Origin: Mesorhizobium onobrychidis
GTDB lineage: Bacteria; Pseudomonadota; Alphaproteobacteria; Rhizobiales; Rhizobiaceae
Assembly: GCF_024707545.1 (NCBI RefSeq)
Contig: NZ_CP062229.1
Location: 1,855,501 to 1,919,500 of the forward strand
Direction: 5' to 3'
Length of the DNA: 64,000 nucleotides
A model generated the notes under the pieces. That model was not told where the DNA came from. It made no database searches and saw only the letters and a program-made list of their open reading frames with translations. Position numbers and translations under genes: made by a program. This document shows, one piece after another, positions 1-8,328 of the stretch (positions within the stretch are counted from its first letter, which is position 1; every line of letters starts with the position of its first letter).

Positions 1-271
1 GCACGTTCGCGACCAGGACGCCGGCTGCAGTGGCCGCTTCCATGGGGACCATGTCGAGCCCGGCGCCGTGGCGGATTGCGGCCCGGAGCTTCGCAGCACC
101 TTCGAAAAGCGCCGACGGCAGCGGGGCGCGAACGATGATGATGTCGGCGTTCCTCGCCTCAGTCGCCAGCGTGTCCGCATCGAGGGCGGAGGCGACGACG
201 AGTTCACCGGCCCCAGTCAGCATGGCGGAGGCGCGCGGGTGAAGCGTGTGTGTCGTCAGGATTTTAGCCAT
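1..271 (-). CDS. D-2-hydroxyacid dehydrogenase, N-terminal part (cut by window edge)
   Basis: The translation begins MAKILTTHTLHPRA and reads through the window edge without a stop, so only about 90 N-terminal residues are visible. The segment with HGAGLDMVPMEAATAAGV is the typical end of the N-terminal catalytic subdomain of NAD-dependent D-2-hydroxyacid dehydrogenases (phosphoglycerate dehydrogenase or hydroxypyruvate reductase type); the Rossmann GxGxxG motif should lie outside the window. The ATG follows the stop of the upstream GntR gene by one base, so the two are probably cotranscribed. With a sugar-acid dehydratase just upstream, a role in reducing a 2-keto acid product is inferred, not shown. 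Confidence 0.75.
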   Translation of the reverse strand, partial: MAKILTTHTLHPRASAMLTGAGELVVASALDADTLATEARNADIIIVRAPLPSALFEGAAKLRAAIRHGAGLDMVPMEAATAAGVLVANV

Positions 272-272
272 G

Positions 273-989
273 TCAGACCTGTTCGAGCGCTGGACTGTGA
301 GGTTCTGCCCCACCACCCTCGATCAGGCCTTTCCAGTAGCTTTCCGCGCCTTGCAGATGGGCGCTCATCAGCGCCTGCGCGAGGTTGCCGTCGCGGCGCA
401 ATAGCGCCTCGTAGATCTGGATGTGCTCGGCATGCGAGCGCACGCTGCGTTCGGGATCGTTGAAATAGATCGGCAGCCGTTGTTCGCCCATCATGTAATA
501 GACGCTGCATATGTTGTGAAAAACGCTGTTCTTGGTCGCCCGCACGATCTCAAGGTGAAATTCGCGGTCCTCCTTGGCGAGGCCCTCGCCTGCCGCAATG
601 CGCTCTTCCGAAGCCTTCAGGATTTCGCGCAGCCGCTCGAAATTTTCTTCAGTAGCGCGCGAACAGGCAAGCTCGGCGGCCTTGATCTCATGGATCTTGC
701 GCAACTCGACCGTCTCGTAGATCTGGATCGGATCGAGCGGCAGGCCGGCCCGCGCAAACAGTGCCATCGCTTCGACGCTGGCCTGCTTGGTGTCGATGTA
801 GATGCCGGACTTGGCCCGGCGCTCCACGATGCGCATGGCTTCGAGGATGGCCAGCGCCTCGCGGATCTGGCCGCGGCTGACGCCGAAATGCTCCGCCAGT
901 TCCCGCTCCGACGGCGTTCGGCCGGTCGCCTTGTCGGAGTGGGAGAACAGATAGGCGGCGAGTTCCGCGAGGAGGTTCTTTTCTTTCAT
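273..989 (-). CDS. GntR-family transcriptional regulator, FadR/FCD type
   Basis: A 238-residue protein. Residues about 20-65 form a GntR winged helix (TPSERELAEHFGVSRGQIRE, then ERRAKSGIYI as the wing), and the remainder is a helical FCD ligand-binding domain. Such proteins usually repress catabolic genes for organic or sugar acids and are released by the substrate. The gene lies two bases after the dehydratase gene and one base before the hydroxyacid dehydrogenase, which suggests local control. Two TGGTNNNACCA palindromes near 3178 and 3358 are plausible operators for this class, but that link is an inference. Confidence 0.85.
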   Translation of the reverse strand: MKEKNLLAELAAYLFSHSDKATGRTPSERELAEHFGVSRGQIREALAILEAMRIVERRAKSGIYIDTKQASVEAMALFARAGLPLDPIQIYETVELRKIHEIKAAELACSRATEENFERLREILKASEERIAAGEGLAKEDREFHLEIVRATKNSVFHNICSVYYMMGEQRLPIYFNDPERSVRSHAEHIQIYEALLRRDGNLAQALMSAHLQGAESYWKGLIEGGGAEPHSPALEQV

Positions 990-991
990 GA

Positions 992-2167
992 TCAGCCGCG
1001 TAGCGCGTGCGCCTCCAGGAACCGTTCCGAAAGGGTGAATCCCAGTCCGGGCTGCTCGGGGATCGCTATCATACCGTCCTTTGCTTCGACAGTCTCCTCG
1101 ATCAGATCGTGGATCATCGGGTTGGCGCCAAGCGAATATTCGACGGTAAAGCTAGCCGGCGAAGCAGCGCAGACATGCAGCCCGGCAAAGAAGCAAGGCG
1201 CGCCGGCCCACAGATGCGGCGCAAAGCGCAGATTGAAGGCGCTGGCGATGGTACCGATCTTCATCGCCTCGCTGATGCCGCCGCAGAAGGCGGGGTCCGG
1301 CTGGAAGATGTCGGCCGCCTTGAGCGTGGCGAGGTCGCGGAAAGCATAGCGCGTCGCTTCGCTTTCGCCGGTGGCGATCGGGATGGAGCCGGACGCCCGC
1401 ACTTCGGCCATGCCGGGCTTATCGTCGGCGATGACCGGCTCCTCGAACCAGGCCAGATCAAGATCGCCGGCGAGATGGATGAAGCGTTTGGCTTCCGCCA
1501 CCGTATAGGTGCCATGCGCATCGACCATCAGGTCGACTTCGGGGCCGAGCGCCTGTCTGGCGGCGCGGACGCGGGCGGCCGAATTGTGCGGAGCGCCGTC
1601 CATCGCGCCGATCCGCATCTTCAGCGCCTTGAAGCCGCCCTTGGCGATATAGGATTTCAACTGATCACCGATCGCCTCGGCGGAAGCCCAGCCACCGGAA
1701 GCATAGGCCGGCATGCGGTCAAGCTTGCGGCCGCCGAGCAGCCGCCAGACCGGAACTCCCAGCGACTTGCCCAGAATATCCCACAACGCGATATCGACGG
1801 CGCTGATCGCGGCGACACTGATGCCGCGCCGCGCCAGTTGCGGCATGGCGTGGCCGTTCTGCGCGGCACTGTCGTGGCGCACGCCATTGTAGAGCATCTC
1901 CCAGATTACCCCGATGTCGGCCGGATCGCAGCCGATCAGCTGCGGGCCAACCTCATGGTTCAGCATGTGGACGAGAGCGCCATAGCTGCCGGTGCTGCCG
2001 GCGGCATTCTTGCCTTCGCCCCAGCCGACCAACCCATCGTCGGTCTCGATGCGCAGGATGGCGGCGTCGAACGTCGTCACCTGACCGAAGTCGCTGCGGT
2101 GCTGCCGCGCCGCTTCGATCGGTATGCGGACCCACCAGGCTTGGACCGTCTTGATGCGCATGTTCAT
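992..2167 (-). CDS. Mandelate racemase/muconate lactonizing enzyme family dehydratase
   Basis: A 391-residue enolase-superfamily protein, probably an acid-sugar dehydratase or epimerase. After the N-terminal capping domain the barrel carries KALKMRIG (the KxK/KxR-type base strand), LMVDAHG (metal Asp), WFEEPV (metal Glu), ATGESE (metal Glu) and PHLWAG (His of the Asp-His dyad), which fits the mandelate racemase or galactonate dehydratase branches. The substrate cannot be read from sequence. The ATG at 2167 is used here; an in-frame ATG at 2161 has the better-spaced GGGG and may be the real start. It is probably transcribed after the isomerase at 2218-3105 and before the GntR gene. Confidence 0.85.
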   Translation of the reverse strand: MNMRIKTVQAWWVRIPIEAARQHRSDFGQVTTFDAAILRIETDDGLVGWGEGKNAAGSTGSYGALVHMLNHEVGPQLIGCDPADIGVIWEMLYNGVRHDSAAQNGHAMPQLARRGISVAAISAVDIALWDILGKSLGVPVWRLLGGRKLDRMPAYASGGWASAEAIGDQLKSYIAKGGFKALKMRIGAMDGAPHNSAARVRAARQALGPEVDLMVDAHGTYTVAEAKRFIHLAGDLDLAWFEEPVIADDKPGMAEVRASGSIPIATGESEATRYAFRDLATLKAADIFQPDPAFCGGISEAMKIGTIASAFNLRFAPHLWAGAPCFFAGLHVCAASPASFTVEYSLGANPMIHDLIEETVEAKDGMIAIPEQPGLGFTLSERFLEAHALRG

Positions 2168-2217
2168 CCCCGGCCCTGCCGCCGGTCAGGGCGGAAGAGC
2201 TCATTCCCAGACGTCGA

Positions 2218-3105
2218 CTACTTGATCAGCGGCAGCAGCGTTTCGGCGTTGATTCGCATCTGATCGGTGTAGAACTTTTCCGTGAGTACGCTGGAACCGT
2301 GGTCCTGGATGAATTTGAGCTGCTCCGGCGAGATGTCGACCGGGTTGCGTTCGACCATGTCGGGGTAGGGAGCAGCCGGCGTGCGGTCGACAGGGGCGAC
2401 GAACTCGTTGGTCAGCGCGCCGTCGTAACCGACTTCCTTCAGCGTGCCGACGATCTTCGGCCAGTCGATCTGTCCGAGACCGGCGGCGAAGCGGTTGTTG
2501 TCAGCGACGTGGAAATCGAACAGGCGATTGCCGACCTGCCGGATGGCATCGTAGACGTTAAACTCCTCCATATGGAGGTGATAGGCATCGAGGCAGACAC
2601 CGCATTCGGGGCTGACCGCATCGGCCAGCGCCAGTGCCTGTGCGCCACGGTTGAACAGATAGGTCTCGAAGCGGTTGAGCGGCTCGATCGCGATCTTGAC
2701 GCCGACCTTCTTGGCATGGGTGAAGCATTCCCTGGTGGCGTCGACCACCCATTTCCATTCTTCTTCCTCGGTGCCGTCCGGCACCACCTTGCCGACGGTG
2801 GCGGGAACGAGGGTGATGATCTCGCCATCGAGTTCGCTCACCATCGTCAGCACGTCCTTGACATACTGCACCGAGCGCTCGCGCTGGCCCTGGTCCTTGG
2901 CGGCGAGATTGCGCTCGCCCAGCATCAGCGTCACCGCCCCCCAGCAGCGAATGCCGTGCTCCTTCAGGAGCGCACGTGTCTCATTGGTCTTGTATTGCTC
3001 GGGCTCGCCGGAAATCTCGATCGACTCATAGCCGAATTTCTTGATGCGTTTGAGCGTCGTCTCCAACGGTTCCGCCCGCATCCAGTTGTGCGTCGAAAGA
3101 TGCAT
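2218..3105 (-). CDS. Sugar phosphate isomerase/epimerase, AP endonuclease 2-like TIM barrel
   Basis: A 295-residue xylose-isomerase-like barrel, starting MHLSTHNWMRAEPLE. Characteristic features are YESIEISGEP near the start, IAIEPLNRFETYL in the middle (metal Glu strand), CLDAYHLHMEE (Asp and His) and LFDFHVADNNR (His before the last barrel strands). These enzymes isomerise, epimerise or eliminate sugars and keto-glycosides with a divalent metal. A clear Shine-Dalgarno GGGAGG lies 7 bases before the ATG. It is probably the first gene of the leftward operon that includes the dehydratase, the GntR regulator and the hydroxyacid dehydrogenase. The exact substrate is unknown. Confidence 0.85.
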   Translation of the reverse strand: MHLSTHNWMRAEPLETTLKRIKKFGYESIEISGEPEQYKTNETRALLKEHGIRCWGAVTLMLGERNLAAKDQGQRERSVQYVKDVLTMVSELDGEIITLVPATVGKVVPDGTEEEEWKWVVDATRECFTHAKKVGVKIAIEPLNRFETYLFNRGAQALALADAVSPECGVCLDAYHLHMEEFNVYDAIRQVGNRLFDFHVADNNRFAAGLGQIDWPKIVGTLKEVGYDGALTNEFVAPVDRTPAAPYPDMVERNPVDISPEQLKFIQDHGSSVLTEKFYTDQMRINAETLLPLIK

Positions 3106-3177
3106 GGTCTGTCCTCCCAGAATTCGCCTTTAACAATTCGCCTGCGACGCCAAGGCGCTCCAGCATTTTTCGTAAAC

Positions 3178-3188
3178 TGGTTCGACCA
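3178..3188. promoter_or_regulatory. Candidate GntR operator, TGGTTCGACCA
   Basis: A perfect TGGT-N3-ACCA palindrome 73 bases upstream of the leftward isomerase start. FadR-type GntR regulators commonly bind TNGTNNNACNA-like sites. A second site with the same half-sites occurs at 3358-3368. Confidence 0.4.
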
Positions 3189-3357
3189 ATTGGGCGTGAA
3201 ACGAGGTCTACAGCAATTTTATCTGGACGGCAAGAAATCCTGCAAGGCAGCCCAAGCCAACGATTATTCCATTGATTAAGCTGGCGTATTTCCCCGCCGT
3301 CCGGCAATTTTCGCGGCGCTGGTTGCGAGTGGCGGCGCTTGACCAAAAGACCATATT

Positions 3358-3368
3358 TGGTAATACCA
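3358..3368. promoter_or_regulatory. Candidate GntR operator, TGGTAATACCA
   Basis: The same TGGT-N3-ACCA design as the site at 3178-3188, about 100 bases upstream of the rightward isomerase gene. The pair would allow one regulator to control both directions. Confidence 0.4.
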
Positions 3369-3470
3369 GAATGGCGGTGCGTGCTAGCGCCTGTCGAGAA
3401 AAGACCAAAGAGGCTGGCCCTGCTTTCAATCGGCGCTATGCTTGGTCGTGGATAACTAGGGAGGATGCCG

Positions 3471-4526
3471 ATGCCGTCGACAATGAAGGGTCCTGGGCTG
3501 TTTCTGGCGCAGTTCGCGGGCGATGCCGCACCGTTTAATTCGCTGCCGTCGATCACCAGATGGGCGGCCGGACTGGGCTACAAGGGCGTGCAGATCCCGA
3601 CCTGGGACAGCCGGCTGTTCGACCTCGAGAAAGCGGCGTCTTCCCAGGCCTATTGCGACGAAGTGAAGGGCATCTGCACCGAGGCCGGCGTCGAGATCAC
3701 CGAGCTGTCGACGCATTTGCAGGGGCAGTTGGTGGCGGTGCATCCGGCCTATGACGCGCAGTTCGACGGCTTCGCGCCGCCTGCGGTGCACAACAATCCG
3801 AAGGCCAGGCAGCAATGGGCGGTCGAACAGATGAAGTTCGGCGCCAAGGCTTCGAAGAACCTCGGGCTCAAGGCGTCAGTGTCGTTTTGTGGAGCGTTGG
3901 CTTTTCCCTACCTTTATCCGTGGCCGCAACGGCCGGCGGGATTGATCGAGGAAGCGTTTTCCGAACTGGGAAGACGCTGGAAACCGATCCTCGACGTCTA
4001 TGAGGACAATGGCGTCGATGTTGGTTACGAGATCCATCCGGGCGAGGACGTCTTCGACGGCGCGACCTTCGAGATGTTCCTCGACGCGGTGGGTGGCCAC
4101 AAGCGCTGCAACATCAATTACGACCCGTCGCATTTCCTGCTGCAGCAACTCGACTATCTCGAATTCATCGACATCTATCACGAGCGGATCAAGGCGTTCC
4201 ACGCCAAGGATGCCGAGTTCAATCCGACCGGCCGGCAAGGCGTCTATTCCGGTTATCAGAGCTGGACAAACCGGGCCGGGCGTTTCCGCTCGCTCGGCGA
4301 CGGACAGGTGGATTTCGGCGGCATCTTTTCCAAACTCGCCCAATATGACTACGATTCATGGGCGGTGCTGGAATGGGAGTGCTGCCTGAAGCATCCGGAG
4401 GACGGTGCGGCCGAAGGCGCGCCCTTCATCCAGCATCACATCATCAGGGTGACGGAAAAAGCATTCGACGATTTCGCCGGCGGCGCGACCGACAAAAAGG
4501 TGCTGCGCGCCATGATGGGAATCTAG
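3471..4526 (+). CDS. Sugar phosphate isomerase/epimerase, TIM barrel
   Basis: A 351-residue AP endonuclease 2-like barrel (YKGVQIPTWDSR near the N terminus, VGYEIHPGEDVFDG for a metal Glu and His, CNINYDPSHFLLQ for Asp and His, IKAFHAKDAEF for His). The start at 3471 is chosen because TAGGGAGG lies six bases before it; the ATG at 3465 directly abuts that Shine-Dalgarno sequence. It is followed by an oxidoreductase and another isomerase on the same strand, although a 150-bp palindromic repeat interrupts the spacing. Oxidoreductase and barrel pairs of this type often act on 3-keto sugars or inositols; that role is inferred. Confidence 0.85.
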   Translation: MPSTMKGPGLFLAQFAGDAAPFNSLPSITRWAAGLGYKGVQIPTWDSRLFDLEKAASSQAYCDEVKGICTEAGVEITELSTHLQGQLVAVHPAYDAQFDGFAPPAVHNNPKARQQWAVEQMKFGAKASKNLGLKASVSFCGALAFPYLYPWPQRPAGLIEEAFSELGRRWKPILDVYEDNGVDVGYEIHPGEDVFDGATFEMFLDAVGGHKRCNINYDPSHFLLQQLDYLEFIDIYHERIKAFHAKDAEFNPTGRQGVYSGYQSWTNRAGRFRSLGDGQVDFGGIFSKLAQYDYDSWAVLEWECCLKHPEDGAAEGAPFIQHHIIRVTEKAFDDFAGGATDKKVLRAMMGI

Positions 4527-4533
4527 CGCCGCT

Positions 4534-4653
4534 TCCCTCCCCCTTGAGGGGAGGGTGGCCCGAAGGGCCGGGTGGGGTCGGTTCATGCCGAGCTCCACGC
4601 CCGGCGACCCCACCCCGACGCTACGCGTCGACCCTCCCCGCAAGGGGGAGGGT
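4534..4653. repeat. Intergenic mosaic palindromic repeat (CCCTCCCC/GGGGAGGG type)
   Basis: About 120 bp between two same-strand genes. It begins with a CCTCCCC...GGGGAGG hairpin and ends with ACCCTCCCC-GCAAG-GGGGAGGGT, a perfect 9-bp stem. A GGGTGGGGTCG segment near the left end is mirrored by CGACCCCACCC near the right end. Elements of this form are abundant in Mesorhizobium-type genomes. It may modulate transcript stability between the isomerase and oxidoreductase genes. Confidence 0.7.
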
Positions 4654-4677
4654 AAGAAAACAACGAGGGAGAAAATC

Positions 4678-5865
4678 ATGGTCGGCGCATCGAAGTCGGA
4701 AACGGGAGGCGGCCCGATCCGCTACGGCATGGTCGGCGGCGGGCAAGGCGCTTTCATCGGCGCGGTGCACCGGATCGCGGCGCGCATGGACAACGAGTTC
4801 GTGCTGGTCGCCGGTGCCCTGTCATCCGACCCGGCGCGTGCCAAGGCATCGGCCGCGGAGCTCGGGCTCGACCCGGCGCGCAGCTACGGCTCTTTCGCCG
4901 AGATGGCCAAGGCCGAGGCCAAGCGGCCGGACGGCATCGAGGCGGTAGCCATCGTCACGCCCAACAATGTGCATGTGCCGGCGGCGAAGGCGTTTCTCGA
5001 AGCCGGCATCCACGTCATTTGCGACAAACCGCTGGCGACGACATTGGCGGAAGCAAAGAAGCTGGCGACATTGGTTGAAAAGACCGGCAAGGTCTTTGTG
5101 CTCACCCATAATTACACCGCCTATCCGATGGTGCGGCAGGCGCGCGAGATGGTGGCCAAGGGACAGCTCGGCGACATCCGCATCGTGCAGTCGGAATACC
5201 CGCAGGACTGGCTGACCGAGGACCTTGCCGCCACCGGCCAGAAGCAGGCGGCCTGGCGCTCCGACCCAAAACAGGCCGGCGCCGGCGGTGCGCTGGGCGA
5301 CATCGGCACGCATGCCTATAATCTCGCACGCTTCGTCTGCGGGCTGGAGCTCGATGCGCTTTCCGCCGATCTCGACGCCTTCGTGCCGGGGCGGCAGCTC
5401 GATGACAATGTCAATGTGATGCTGCGCTTCAAGCCGGTCGGCAAGTCGCATCCGGCCAAAGGCATGTTGTGGGCGAGCCAGGTGGCGCCCGGCCATGAGA
5501 ACGGGCTGAAGCTGCGCATATACGGCTCGAAAGGCGGGCTCGAATGGGTGCAGGCCGACCCGAACTATCTCTGGTACACGCCGTTCGGCCAGCCGAAGCA
5601 GTTGATCACCCGAAATGGCGCCGGCGCGCTGCCCGTCGCCGGGCGCGTCAGCCGCGTTCCGTCAGGCCATCCGGAAGGCTATCTCGAAGGCTTCGCCAAC
5701 ATCTATCAGGAGGCGGCCCGCGCCATCCGCGCAGCGCGCCGCAAAGGCGGCAAGCCGGCTAAGGATGTCATCTTCCCGACCATCCAGGACGGTGTCGAAG
5801 GCATGGCCTTCATTGAAGCCTGCGTGAAGTCGTCGAAGAAGAACGGAACCTGGACGAAGCTTTAG
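4678..5865 (+). CDS. Gfo/Idh/MocA family NAD(P)-dependent oxidoreductase
   Basis: A 395-residue protein. The N-terminal Rossmann fold has IRYGMVGGGQGAFIGAVHR, then AIVTPNNVHVPAAKAFLEAG and the family motif CDKPLATTLAEAK, in which Lys contacts the nicotinamide ring. The C-terminal half is the beta-sheet substrate domain, with GDIGTHAYN carrying the catalytic-site His. The start at 4678 is preceded by GAGGGAG; a longer upstream reading would run into the palindromic repeat. It sits between two TIM-barrel isomerases, a combination known for inositol and 3-keto-glycoside metabolism. The substrate is unknown. Confidence 0.88.
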   Translation: MVGASKSETGGGPIRYGMVGGGQGAFIGAVHRIAARMDNEFVLVAGALSSDPARAKASAAELGLDPARSYGSFAEMAKAEAKRPDGIEAVAIVTPNNVHVPAAKAFLEAGIHVICDKPLATTLAEAKKLATLVEKTGKVFVLTHNYTAYPMVRQAREMVAKGQLGDIRIVQSEYPQDWLTEDLAATGQKQAAWRSDPKQAGAGGALGDIGTHAYNLARFVCGLELDALSADLDAFVPGRQLDDNVNVMLRFKPVGKSHPAKGMLWASQVAPGHENGLKLRIYGSKGGLEWVQADPNYLWYTPFGQPKQLITRNGAGALPVAGRVSRVPSGHPEGYLEGFANIYQEAARAIRAARRKGGKPAKDVIFPTIQDGVEGMAFIEACVKSSKKNGTWTKL

Positions 5866-5898
5866 AAAACAACCGGAAATCATGAGGAGGGGGCGTCG

Positions 5899-6786
5899 AT
5901 GAAAATCGGCATGTGCATGTTTTTGTGGACGACGGCCGTGTCGAAGAAACACGAGCCGCTGCTCAGGGATATCAAGGCGACCGGCTTCGATGGCGTCGAG
6001 ATACCGGTCTTCTCTGGCACGCCGGACGATTACAAAAAGCTCGGCGAACTGCTCGACCGCATCGGACTGGAGCGCACCGCCGTTTCGGCCATGGGCGATC
6101 CGGCGATGAATTTGATCTCAGCCGATGGTTCAACGCGCAAGGCCGGCATCAACTATATGAAATGGGCGATCGACTGCACACAAGCGCTTGGCGCTAGAAC
6201 GTTGAGCGGCCCGCTGCATTCGACGCTCGGCGCGTTTTCCGGCAGTGGGCCGACGGCGGCCGAGAAAAAGCGCTCCGTCGCCTCGCAACGCGCCATCGGT
6301 GACCATGCCGGCAAGAAGAATGTCACCATCGGGCTGGAGGCACTCAACCGCTTCGAATGCTACCTGCTCAATACGATGAACGATCTGTCGGAGCATGTCG
6401 ACGCAATCGACCGGCCGCACATCAAGGCGATGTACGACACTTTCCACGCCAATATCGAGGAGGCCGACCCGATCGGCGCCTATACGCGCAACCGCAAAAA
6501 TGTCGTCCATATCCATATTTCGGAGAATGATCGCGGCGTGCCTGGGCGCGGCCACATTCCGTGGCATGAGACGTTTTCGGCGATCCGCAAGAGCGGCTAT
6601 GACGACTGGCTGACGATCGAGGCCTTCGGCCGCTCGCTGAAAGATTTGGCGGCGGCCACCAAGGTGTGGCGCGATTTTTCGGAAAGCCCGGAAGCCGTCT
6701 ATCGCGACGGCTACAAGCACATCAAGAGCGGCTGGAAAAAGGCTGCTGCGCTAGATGCAGCCGGGCCTTCCTCTCAGGCGATCTGA
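5899..6786 (+). CDS. Sugar phosphate isomerase/epimerase, TIM barrel
   Basis: A 295-residue xylose-isomerase-like barrel, MKIGMCMFLWTTAV at the start, FDGVEIPVFSG in strand 2, VTIGLEALNRFECYLL (metal Glu), IKAMYDTFHANIEE (Asp, His) and VVHIHISENDRG (His). GGAGGGGG precedes the ATG. It lies 33 bases after the oxidoreductase and is presumably cotranscribed with it. It is the third barrel enzyme of this locus. Its 3' end overlaps the convergent phnE2 gene by 13 bases, so the catabolic locus directly abuts the phosphonate locus. Confidence 0.85.
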   Translation: MKIGMCMFLWTTAVSKKHEPLLRDIKATGFDGVEIPVFSGTPDDYKKLGELLDRIGLERTAVSAMGDPAMNLISADGSTRKAGINYMKWAIDCTQALGARTLSGPLHSTLGAFSGSGPTAAEKKRSVASQRAIGDHAGKKNVTIGLEALNRFECYLLNTMNDLSEHVDAIDRPHIKAMYDTFHANIEEADPIGAYTRNRKNVVHIHISENDRGVPGRGHIPWHETFSAIRKSGYDDWLTIEAFGRSLKDLAAATKVWRDFSESPEAVYRDGYKHIKSGWKKAAALDAAGPSSQAI

Positions 6787-8324
6787 GCTGCCGGCGGACG
6801 GACGGAAACGCGCCGTTCATCGTTGCCGTTTGCGACGGTCCCCATCAGTTTGCGGCGCAGATAGCTGGAGATGTTGTCGAAGATAAAGACGACGAGCAGA
6901 ATCAGCAGAACCATGTAGAAAACATTGGCCCAGTTGGTGTTGGTGCGCATGGCCTCCCACAATTTCAGACCGATGCCGCCAGCGCCGACAGCACCTATGA
7001 TCGTCGCTGACCGGGTGTTCGATTCCCAGAAATAGAGGGATTGGCTGAGGAATACCGGCAGAACCTGGGGCAGCACGCCGTAGCGCTGCACCATTGCCGG
7101 CGTGGCGCCAACGGAGCGGATGCCCTCGCGCTGCTTGTCGTCGATGTTTTCCAGCGCCTCGGAATAGAGTTTGCCTAGGGTTCCGGTGTCGGTGAAGAAG
7201 ATCGCCGACATGCCGGCCAGCGGCCCCGGACCGAAGCCGCGCGTGAAGAACAGCGCCCAGATCAGCATGTCGACCGAGCGCTGGAAATCGAAAAAGCGCT
7301 TTGTTAGCTGGTTGGCTATCCGGCTCGGCGTGACGTTGCGCGCAGCCAGGAAGGCGAGCGGAAAGGCGACGATCGAGGCCAGCACCGTGCCGACAAAAGC
7401 CATGACGATGGTTTGCAAAAGTTTCAGCCAGACGTCACCGTGCTGCCACTCGGCGTTGTTGAGGACGTTATCCCAGGCGAGCGCTGCGTTTGACCGCGAC
7501 GGGTCGATGCGTGCCCCGGAAACGATCAGTGAAGCGACCTCGCCGAACGGCTTTCCCCAGAATGGCGAGTTCGTGTCGAACACGAAATTGGCCCAACCGA
7601 AGAAACGCCTCCAGGCGACCACTTCGTCATTTTGCACCTCAGCGCGACCGAGAAATCCGAACGAGACATAGGCTGTCGAGCCTGGCCTGCGTTGCTCGAT
7701 CCAGTCGGGCAGCGGTGTGCGTGGCGCCACAGTACTGTCCTTGGCGATGTCGAAAATGACGCTTTCGGCGCCGCGCGTCACGGTGACGAGGTTTGGCGTG
7801 ATGGCGATCCGGCCATTGCCAAGGGTGACGGTCGCCGCCACAACGGCGTTTTCGCGCACCGTTTCAGGTGCAGCCGGAGCGGATTGGCCCGACGGGGCGG
7901 CCGGATTCTCGGCGGTCGGCGCACCAGGCGCCATGAACGAATCCTGCGACGATTTGTTGGTCGCGATTGCCGGTGTCGGCGCTGCGTCGACCCGCCGCTC
8001 GATCACGGCCATCTGCTTGGCCACCCAGTCGGGATCTGGATTGGATCCCAGTTTGGAAAAGCGGGAGTAGTCGATCGTCAGATAGTTATCTTTGAACTCG
8101 ACCTCGGGCCGGATTTCGTAAGACACCCAGTCGGCGAGATAAGCGCCGGCAAGATTCCAGTTCGCCTTTTCGAGAACGCTTGCGATCGAGAAGAACCACG
8201 CGCAATAGAAGGTATAGAGAATGCAGAGAAGGATGCCGATCGGGACGGCGTAGCGCTTCCATAGGGATCGCCGGAACGCGTCTGGATGGCGAGTGGCGAT
8301 GTCGTTGATGGCGTCGGCATTCAT
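6774..8324 (-). CDS. phnE: Phosphonate ABC transporter permease PhnE2
   Basis: A 516-residue inner-membrane permease. One N-terminal helix (about residues 23-45) is followed by roughly 200 residues predicted to be periplasmic, including an Ala/Pro-rich stretch near residues 95-155, and then the conserved permease core with helices and the ATPase-contact region EGIRSVGATPAMVQRYGVLP. The C-terminal core has VGAGGIGLKLWEAM, as in PhnE/PhoT. The start at 8324 is chosen for its GGAGAG Shine-Dalgarno sequence; it lies four bases after phnE1. It is the last gene of the phnC-D-E1-E2 set. Confidence 0.88.
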   Translation of the reverse strand: MNADAINDIATRHPDAFRRSLWKRYAVPIGILLCILYTFYCAWFFSIASVLEKANWNLAGAYLADWVSYEIRPEVEFKDNYLTIDYSRFSKLGSNPDPDWVAKQMAVIERRVDAAPTPAIATNKSSQDSFMAPGAPTAENPAAPSGQSAPAAPETVRENAVVAATVTLGNGRIAITPNLVTVTRGAESVIFDIAKDSTVAPRTPLPDWIEQRRPGSTAYVSFGFLGRAEVQNDEVVAWRRFFGWANFVFDTNSPFWGKPFGEVASLIVSGARIDPSRSNAALAWDNVLNNAEWQHGDVWLKLLQTIVMAFVGTVLASIVAFPLAFLAARNVTPSRIANQLTKRFFDFQRSVDMLIWALFFTRGFGPGPLAGMSAIFFTDTGTLGKLYSEALENIDDKQREGIRSVGATPAMVQRYGVLPQVLPVFLSQSLYFWESNTRSATIIGAVGAGGIGLKLWEAMRTNTNWANVFYMVLLILLVVFIFDNISSYLRRKLMGTVANGNDERRVSVRPPAAQIA

Positions 8325-8328
8325 TGCA

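Larger units (their letters stand above)
3106..3470. other. Divergent intergenic region, no gene seen
   Basis: A 365-bp gap between two divergently transcribed isomerase genes. It has no convincing coding sequence but holds two copies of the palindrome TGGTNNNACCA, at 3178 and 3358, and should contain promoters for both directions. Confidence 0.7.
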
